Source: Desulfitobacterium sp050251735
Lineage (GTDB): Bacteria; Bacillota; Desulfitobacteriia; Desulfitobacteriales; Desulfitobacteriaceae
DNA: 64,000 nucleotides
NCBI GenBank assembly: GCA_050251735.1
Contig: JBFWMF010000009.1
Coordinates: forward strand, 62,001-126,000
Reading direction: 5' to 3'
Shown here: piece after piece, positions 59,221-64,000 of the stretch
Position numbering within the stretch: the stretch's first letter is position 1
Layout of the letters: each line of letters begins with the position of its first letter
Notes under the pieces: generated by a model
What the model saw: the letters and a program-made list of their open reading frames with translations, nothing else
What the model was told of the DNA's origin: nothing
The model's database searches: none
Made by a program: the position numbers and the translations under genes

Positions 59221-60227
59221 TTTCCTATAACTTTAGACAAGGCTTTCTCAGCAGCTATGCGCTCACCGGCTTGCTGTAAAGCAATAGTGGCATCTTTCAC
59301 TACAAACTGTGGTAAACCTCTATCCAATGCTCCTTGAAGATGCTCAGCAGCCTTTACAAAATCACCATGTTCATATTCTTCAATTCCGGCTAAATATTGA
59401 AGACAGGCTTCGCCATCCTCCAGCTTCTCAATTTCCTTAAGAGTGTCTTCATAGCTCTTGCGTTCACCGATAACTAGGGACAAAATTGCCTTTTTCACTA
59501 ATAGTTGCTGAGTATAAGAAATATTATCCGTCCCTACAAGTTGACGACTCAGCTCTTTGGCTCTATCCCATTGCCCTAAGTTCAGGGCTAAGTCATATTC
59601 AGTTGCCAAAACCTGTGGGTGTGCAGATGAGATCTCGGAAGCGCTTTGCCAGGATTTTTGAGCTCGTTCTAGATCACCTGAGGCCATAAGGCTTCTCGTT
59701 AGGGCAATGTTTTTTAATACCTGCTCCTCACGATTAAGGTCTGTATCGTTAATCGTGAGCAGAACCTTTTCAGCCTCCTCGTATGACTCTTCTTCATACC
59801 ACAATAATCCCTCAGCAAGTCTTTGTAGAGGTAGCGACTTAAATGTATGGATCATCGATTCTGCCTCTCCTAGCTTTCCTTGGAGGCAATAAAGCTGAAA
59901 AAGCCAGAAGCGTTGGGTATCATCATCATATTGCAGCAAATCCGCTTCTAAATCTTGATGATTTCCTTGATTGAGTTTCAGCCACAGCTCACCCTCACGA
60001 ATTGCCGGAACCTTTTTAAGCCAGTCGGCCTTATCCTCCATCCAAGTGAGCTCCTGAGAAAGAGCCATAAAATCATAACGATCGATAGCCCCTCGAAAGG
60101 CCATGATATGTTTTAAATAGGGACTACTTAAAAAGAGAATGCCGAAGATGAGGATCCCGCCTATGAGGATTTTCAGGATGCGCATTCTTTTTTTATACCC
60201 TCTTGAGGATCTCTTTTTCCTTGACAT
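59217..60227 (-). CDS. Membrane-anchored TPR-like protein, 336 residues
   Basis: A basic N-terminus (SRKKRSSRGYKKRMR) precedes one membrane helix (ILIGGILIFGILFLS). The remaining 290 residues form helical repeats of TPR type, such as RLAEGLLWYEEESYEEAEKV and LATEYDLALNLGQWDRAKEL. It is a single-pass scaffold; the basic N-terminus suggests the repeats lie outside the cytoplasm. Function unknown. Its TAA overlaps the pdaB stop by 2 bases. It lies 28 bases downstream of the YitT gene. Confidence 0.72.
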   Translation of the reverse strand: MSRKKRSSRGYKKRMRILKILIGGILIFGILFLSSPYLKHIMAFRGAIDRYDFMALSQELTWMEDKADWLKKVPAIREGELWLKLNQGNHQDLEADLLQYDDDTQRFWLFQLYCLQGKLGEAESMIHTFKSLPLQRLAEGLLWYEEESYEEAEKVLLTINDTDLNREEQVLKNIALTRSLMASGDLERAQKSWQSASEISSAHPQVLATEYDLALNLGQWDRAKELSRQLVGTDNISYTQQLLVKKAILSLVIGERKSYEDTLKEIEKLEDGEACLQYLAGIEEYEHGDFVKAAEHLQGALDRGLPQFVVKDATIALQQAGERIAAEKALSKVIGN

Positions 60228-60255
60228 TTACTCACACTCTATTCTTTAGGTAGTA

Positions 60256-61125
60256 TCAGTGCCCTTTCCAAGCAGAGAATCCCTCCCCAACCACTTCCGG
60301 TACATCGGAAATAGACAGGAAGGCCTTAGCGTCCCGATTGCGAATAATCTCTTTTATCTGTGACATTTCCGTCCGATTGATGACACAGTAGACTACTTCT
60401 TTGTCCTCATTAGAATAGGCACCCTTTGCTTGAAAAAGCGTGACTCCTCGATCCAATTTTTCCATTATGTCTTTGGCAACTCCCTGAGGGTCCTGAGTGA
60501 CAACAAGGACACTCTTAGAGGGATTTATACCCTCCTGAACCATGTCTATGACCTTCGTCGCAATAAACATGTAAATCATCGCGTACATGGCTCTTTCTGG
60601 TCCTAGAAAAATTGCAGCGGCGACAAAAATCAAGGCGTCGATGACCATCAGAACCTGCCCCACACTAAAGGATGTGGTGCGGCTAAAGAACACAGCGAGA
60701 ATATCAGTTCCACCCAAAGAGCCACGACTACGAAAAATAATTCCCATCCCAATACCGCTCACGACACCGGCAAAAATACAGGCGAGTAAAGGATCACTCG
60801 TCGGATTAGGTATTACTTTCGTTAAATCCAAAGCGAGAGAAAATACTCCCACTCCGATCATACTATAGATCAAAAACACTCGCCCTACCATTTTCCAGCC
60901 CACGATAAATAGAGGAATATTTAAAATGATAACGATTTTGCTAACGGATAGATTGCTTAAGTAATGAATAATAATCGCAATCCCTGTAACTCCACCATCG
61001 GCTATTTTGTTGGGCAAAATCATGGAATTAATGCTGGCAGCTACAATGAAAGCTCCAATGCATATCGCCGCCAATCTTTTAAAATGCATCCACGGTCTTC
61101 GAAGAGAGTCTTTTCTCCATTCCAT
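60256..61125 (-). CDS. YitT-family membrane protein (with DUF2179 domain)
   Basis: This 289-residue protein has six hydrophobic helices with the family marks INSMILPNKIADGGVTGIAI and FRSRGSLGGTDILA. A soluble C-terminal DUF2179 domain follows, VLVVTQDPQGVAKDIMEKLDRG then VVYCVINRTEMSQIKEII. YitT proteins are widespread in Firmicutes with no known transport substrate. Start ATG 61125 after AGGTGGG; an ATG 13 codons upstream has no site. Probably cotranscribed with the downstream TPR gene. Confidence 0.87.
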   Translation of the reverse strand: MEWRKDSLRRPWMHFKRLAAICIGAFIVAASINSMILPNKIADGGVTGIAIIIHYLSNLSVSKIVIILNIPLFIVGWKMVGRVFLIYSMIGVGVFSLALDLTKVIPNPTSDPLLACIFAGVVSGIGMGIIFRSRGSLGGTDILAVFFSRTTSFSVGQVLMVIDALIFVAAAIFLGPERAMYAMIYMFIATKVIDMVQEGINPSKSVLVVTQDPQGVAKDIMEKLDRGVTLFQAKGAYSNEDKEVVYCVINRTEMSQIKEIIRNRDAKAFLSISDVPEVVGEGFSAWKGH

Positions 61126-61332
61126 AGGAATCCCACCTATCTTGTGCATTACGAATAGATACAAAATCTATCTGGTTTTATAATCATATTATAGTCAGGA
61201 AATTCTCCTTAGATTATACCTTTCCCTAACACAATTTGTGTTTGCCAGTCTGAACAGCCATTTCCCATATTGTTCCATGCGCTCCAATCTGTGCATAATA
61301 TGAATTATCTCTTACTAAAGGAGAGAATGCAA

Positions 61333-61377
61333 ATGGCATTCGATGGTGTTGACGGAGCTGGTTGTGGAAGGAGCTGA
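61333..61377 (+). CDS. Tiny ORF, 14 residues, candidate peptide
   Basis: ATG 61333 lies 9 bases after AAAGGAG (61317-61323) and encodes MAFDGVDGAGCGRS. A second ATG at 61327 is in the same frame. Its stop is 4 bases before the next small gene, within that gene's ribosome site region. It may be a leader peptide or a coat peptide. CATAATAT at 61294 resembles a mother-cell sporulation -10 box. Confidence 0.4.
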   Translation: MAFDGVDGAGCGRS

Positions 61378-61381
61378 GTTG

Positions 61382-61498
61382 ATGTTTGGCTTTGGATTTC
61401 TCCCCTTTGTACTGGGTTTTGGATTAGGCGCTACGTTTACAAGACCTCGCTACTACCCATCCTCGTATTATGCTCCATATCCGTACGGTTGGTATTAG
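61382..61498 (+). CDS. Small Gly/Phe/Tyr-rich protein, 38 residues (spore-coat-like)
   Basis: ATG 61382 lies 8 bases after AAGGAG. The first half is hydrophobic (MFGFGFLPFVLGFGLGATF), followed by TRPRYYPSSYYAPYPYGWY, a Tyr/Pro-rich tail. Such composition is common in small spore-coat or spore-membrane proteins of Firmicutes; this is inference from composition. It has its own terminator. Confidence 0.6.
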   Translation: MFGFGFLPFVLGFGLGATFTRPRYYPSSYYAPYPYGWY

Positions 61499-61543
61499 CA
61501 TCAGTCAACGATAGACGCAGTTTAGATCTTATGTTGACGAATT

Positions 61544-61575
61544 AGCCGGAGGACTCTCTCCGGCTTCTTTCTTTT
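61544..61575 (+). terminator. Terminator after the 38-residue gene
   Basis: AGCCGGAG/CTCCGGCT stem followed by TCTTTCTTTT. Confidence 0.8.
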
Positions 61576-61612
61576 CATCCTATTGTCACCAAGTCTCAGA
61601 GCAGAAACAAAA

Positions 61613-61634
61613 ACACTGCAATCATTTGCAGTGT
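61613..61634 (-). terminator. Terminator of the tRNA-Arg unit
   Basis: CACTGCAA/TTGCAGTG stem followed by TTTTTGTTT on the minus strand, 13 bases past the tRNA 3' end. Confidence 0.8.
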
Positions 61635-61646
61635 CTGACTTTCATA

Positions 61647-61722
61647 TGGTGCGCCCGGCAGGATTTGAACCTGCGACCTGCGGCCTCGGAAACCGTCACT
61701 CTATCCCCTGAGCTACGAGCGC
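61647..61722 (-). tRNA. tRNA-Arg (anticodon CCG)
   Basis: This 76-base gene has an encoded CCA end. Acceptor GCGCTCG pairs with CGGGCGC (one G-U). The anticodon loop is TTCCGAG (CCG, reads CGG) and the T arm is CAGGTTCAAATCCTG. The anticodon stem contains an A-C mismatch at the first pair and a T-G at the last, weaker than usual. It is a single-tRNA unit. Confidence 0.92.
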
Positions 61723-61802
61723 GCGAAATTAACCGCTTATTTACTTTACTAAATGAGTCACTCTTTGTCAAGTCATGATTTGGAAGTATGCTTTAAACGT
61801 CA

Positions 61803-62477
61803 TTAGGGCACCAACAGCTCCTGAACAACCTGATAGATTTCCTCATGAATTTCCTCAATAGATTTTAGCTTACCTTCAGATAAGCAGTCAATATTTACCC
61901 AATGTTCGTGGATTCGTATTTTCTGAGCATTCTCATAGGATTCCTTAAGATAAGCTACATTTTTTTCGTGAATATCTTGGCTGGAAACAACTGATTTATC
62001 CTCCCGATTCGCAATAAAATGAATACTGTAGTCAGGGGGCATATTAAGATAAATCACTAGATCCGGTGCAGGCAAGCCCATCAGACGATATTCAAGATCT
62101 TTCAGCCACTCAATATAGCTTTCCCAGCCATCGGAATCTTGGATTTTAACTGCTTGATGAATCATGTTGGAGGTGGTATAGCGATCAGCAAGAATGATTC
62201 CTCCTTGCTGGTAAAAATCCCCCCAGAGGGTTTTATAGGAGGCATAACGATCCACAGCATAGAAGGTTGATGCCGCATAGGGGTTGACCGCATTGGGGTC
62301 GCTCCCGAATTCTCCTCCTAGGTACATTTTAACAAGGGCTGACGAGGGACTTGCATAATTAGGAAACTCTACCTTCTTAACCAATATTCCTTCTTGCATA
62401 AGTCGCTGCCAGAGTTTGTGAGTCTGAGTCGCCTTGCCACTCCCATCCCCGCCTTCAATAATAATGAGTTTTCCCAA
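61803..62477 (-). CDS. tmk: Thymidylate kinase family protein
   Basis: This 224-residue P-loop kinase makes dTDP from dTMP. It has IIIEGGDGSGKATQT (P-loop), FPNYASPS (DRx-like substrate region), DRYTTSNMIHQAVK and the LID-region ANREDKS. The P-loop has Lys-Ala where many Tmk have Lys-Ser/Thr, and the P-loop region is clearly intact. The length is normal for long-form bacterial Tmk. TTG start after GGTGGAA. It lies 303 bases downstream of the peptide-binding protein gene, past two hairpins. Confidence 0.82.
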   Translation of the reverse strand: MGKLIIIEGGDGSGKATQTHKLWQRLMQEGILVKKVEFPNYASPSSALVKMYLGGEFGSDPNAVNPYAASTFYAVDRYASYKTLWGDFYQQGGIILADRYTTSNMIHQAVKIQDSDGWESYIEWLKDLEYRLMGLPAPDLVIYLNMPPDYSIHFIANREDKSVVSSQDIHEKNVAYLKESYENAQKIRIHEHWVNIDCLSEGKLKSIEEIHEEIYQVVQELLVP

Positions 62478-62518
62478 TGCCGTATTCCACCTTCTTGATT
62501 CAGGATTAAGTGATTATT

Positions 62519-62700
62519 AGCTTCAGATGGAGTTTGCCTAAGAGGAATACATACTCCAGCTGAAGCTTTAAGAATTTGTCCACGCAGTGGACAAATCAAC
62601 TAGGCCTGCAAAGCAAGCAAGTTTCCTATGTCTAGGGACGTAGCAGCCGTTATCTCCCACTTATAGATAATGGAGTTTTTCGGTTGGAAGTTATCGGATA
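62519..62700. repeat. Palindrome-rich intergenic element
   Basis: The 303-base gap between tmk and the peptide-binding gene holds no gene. It has a 49-base hairpin (62519-62567, arms AGCTTCAGATGGAGT/ACTCCAGCTGAAGCT), a 23-base near-perfect palindrome with ATTTGTCCAC arms (62574-62596) and a TTATCT/AGATAA hairpin (62650-62670). This density suggests an interspersed repeat, a non-autonomous mobile remnant or a structured RNA. No target duplication was identified. Confidence 0.4.
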
Positions 62701-62702
62701 AA

Positions 62703-62734
62703 GAAGCACGGAGGAGAAAACTCTTCCGTGCTTC
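62703..62734 (-). terminator. Terminator after the peptide-binding protein gene
   Basis: GAAGCACGGA/TCCGTGCTTC stem of 10 bases plus GAG/CTC, then TTTATC on the minus strand. Confidence 0.7.
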
Positions 62735-62736
62735 CC

Positions 62737-62760
62737 AGAGGGGGTGTCCCCTCTTTTTTT
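62737..62760 (+). terminator. Plus-strand terminator with no plus-strand gene
   Basis: AGAGGGG/CCCCTCT stem followed by seven T on the plus strand. There is no plus-strand coding gene upstream within 1 kb. Confidence 0.6.
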
Positions 62761-62780
62761 AAAGTTCTTTCAGAATCAAA

Positions 62781-64000
62781 TTATTTTGTAGCTGTTGCAT
62801 ACATGAAGTATTTAAAGCCTAGCGGTGAAGAATAGAAGCCTTCAACCTTTTGATTCAGAAGGAATAGATCAACATAGTAGTAAATTGGGTTGAGCATGTT
62901 TTCTTCGAAGATGATATCCTCAGCTTGATGCATTAATTCAAAACGCTTTGCTGGATCAGAAGTAGTTTTTACTTCTTTAATCAGTGCGTCATATTTAGCG
63001 TTGGACCATTGAGCATCGTTGTTGCCGCCATCGGTAACCCACATATCTAACATAGAGATTGGATCGTTATAATCGCTCAACCAGCCATTACGGGCAATCT
63101 GGAAATCCCCATTCTTACGGGTATTGAGGAAGGTTCCCCACTCTTGAGAGGCTAGTGTCACTTTCACACCGATTTTTGACCACTGATCTTGAAGGGCTTC
63201 ACCAACAGCTTGGTGGCCAGTTCCTTCATTGTAGAGGTACTCAATGGCAGGAAGGCCTTCGCCATTAGGATAACCGGCTTGTGCCAGAAGTTCTTTGGCT
63301 TTTGCCAAGTTGCCTTCATAATCAGTAGGATTGTAGTAGTCTCCACCTACTTCGCGGAATTCTTTGGTCGGATCAGCATCAGAGAGTCCTGTAGCAACGA
63401 ATGCTCCGGCTGGAACCTGACCTGATTTACCAATGTTTTCTACGATCCATTGACGGTCAACTGCAAGTGTTAAAGCTTCACGAACCAAAGGATTGTCCAG
63501 AGGAGCTTTTGTTACATTATAGGTTACATAATAGGTACCTAATTGACCTTCTAAGTTAAACTCGGGTTTTTCTCTCCAAGCATCGATTTCGTCGTTAGGC
63601 ATTTTATCCGCAAACAAAATTTCGTTTTGTTGGAAAGCGTTAAGAATTGAGGTGTCGTCATCCATTAATACAAACTTGATGTTTTGAGTTCCAAGCTTTG
63701 CGGCATTCCAATAAGCATCATTCTTGGTCATGGTGATATGGGAACCGAGCACCCACTCAGTCACCTTATAGGGTCCATTACCAATGTAAGTTTCCACTTT
63801 AGTTGCCCATGCATCGCCATTCGCTTCAATAATATCTTGACGAACTGGTGAATAAGCAGGGAAGGCTGTTAATTCCAAGAAGTATGGCACTGCGTTATTT
63901 AAAGTTACCACTAGAGTTTTGTCATCTTTAGCGACGACATCTAATTTTCCGTCTTCAAAGCCTTTGATCACGTCAAACATGTAGGCATAATCAGCTGCTG
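62781..64000 (-). CDS. Oligopeptide ABC transporter substrate-binding protein (SBP family 5), N-terminus outside window
   Basis: The last 406 residues or so of an OppA/DppA-type binding protein are present; the frame stays open to the right edge (AADYAYMFDVIKG). Family-5 features include YIGNGPYKVTEWV, ALTLAVDRQWIVENIGKSGQ, LLAQAGYPNGEGLPAIEYLYN and WSKIGVKVTLASQEWGTFL. It delivers peptides to an ABC permease, whose genes probably lie beyond the window. The signal peptide and lipobox are not visible. Confidence 0.92.
   Translation of the reverse strand, partial: AADYAYMFDVIKGFEDGKLDVVAKDDKTLVVTLNNAVPYFLELTAFPAYSPVRQDIIEANGDAWATKVETYIGNGPYKVTEWVLGSHITMTKNDAYWNAAKLGTQNIKFVLMDDDTSILNAFQQNEILFADKMPNDEIDAWREKPEFNLEGQLGTYYVTYNVTKAPLDNPLVREALTLAVDRQWIVENIGKSGQVPAGAFVATGLSDADPTKEFREVGGDYYNPTDYEGNLAKAKELLAQAGYPNGEGLPAIEYLYNEGTGHQAVGEALQDQWSKIGVKVTLASQEWGTFLNTRKNGDFQIARNGWLSDYNDPISMLDMWVTDGGNNDAQWSNAKYDALIKEVKTTSDPAKRFELMHQAEDIIFEENMLNPIYYYVDLFLLNQKVEGFYSSPLGFKYFMYATATK

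Noticed and set aside
62369..62599. 76-codon minus-strand frame overlapping the tmk start
   Set aside because: It is a shadow of tmk that extends into the palindromic spacer; no ribosome site.

Overview
The window looks like the chromosome of an endospore-forming Firmicute, and gene content and style fit Desulfitobacterium or a close Peptococcaceae/Desulfitobacteriaceae relative. This assignment is inference: it rests on strong AGGAGG-type ribosome sites, frequent TTG and GTG starts, many sporulation genes (spoVB, an alpha/beta SASP, spoVR-yhbH-prkA, a pdaB-like deacetylase) and no outer-membrane genes. Most genes lie on the minus strand. I see no prophage, CRISPR array, rRNA operon or complete insertion sequence.

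1-4 kb: an eroded stretch. A LysM protein runs off the left edge. Next are a chimera of a DUF454 gene start and an SRPBCC gene end, an ArsC/Spx-like protein, a hypothetical protein, a VanR-VanS-type two-component system collapsed into one remnant, and an amidohydrolase whose C-terminus looks frameshifted.

4-21.6 kb: mostly housekeeping and hydrolase genes: an oligoendopeptidase F/thioesterase/amidohydrolase run, RNase HI, an M50 membrane protease, an aminotransferase followed by a nuclease-helicase fusion, a Toprim protein, a DnaQ-like exonuclease, an M48 protease, a YdcZ-type transporter, a DUF1540 protein, FtsK/SpoIIIE, a YdjM-like membrane hydrolase, a four-BON-domain protein and a PHP phosphoesterase.

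21.6-39 kb: tRNA-Trp with a perfect promoter and terminator, a 41-residue unlisted small gene, an enhancer-binding-protein-like regulator lacking GAFTGA, iadA with an EF-G-like GTPase, spoVB, a SASP, the folE-ypmA-surE run, a TPR protein, a Fur-family regulator with an RlmI-like methyltransferase, an M28 membrane peptidase, a PLD-fold lipoprotein lacking its catalytic histidines, and a histidine phosphatase.

39-46.5 kb: a 6S RNA hidden under a spurious ORF beside a winged-helix/coiled-coil protein; a candidate C-rich small RNA with its own promoter and terminator; and a minus-strand run of a DnaA paralogue, pfkA and an FtsA-like ATPase with repeated small beta-rich domains.

46.5-55 kb: a complete zinc-uptake operon (znuA-znuC-znuB-zur) with a promoter-overlapping inverted repeat, a DedA protein, and prkA-yhbH-spoVR, the conserved sporulation/stress kinase module.

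55-64 kb: cobO with an unrecognised partner gene, two TPR proteins, a pdaB-like deacetylase, a YitT protein, two tiny spore-coat-like ORFs, tRNA-Arg(CCG), thymidylate kinase, a palindrome-rich intergenic element, and an oligopeptide-binding protein running off the right edge. No experimental or database check was possible; all family calls come from reading motifs.
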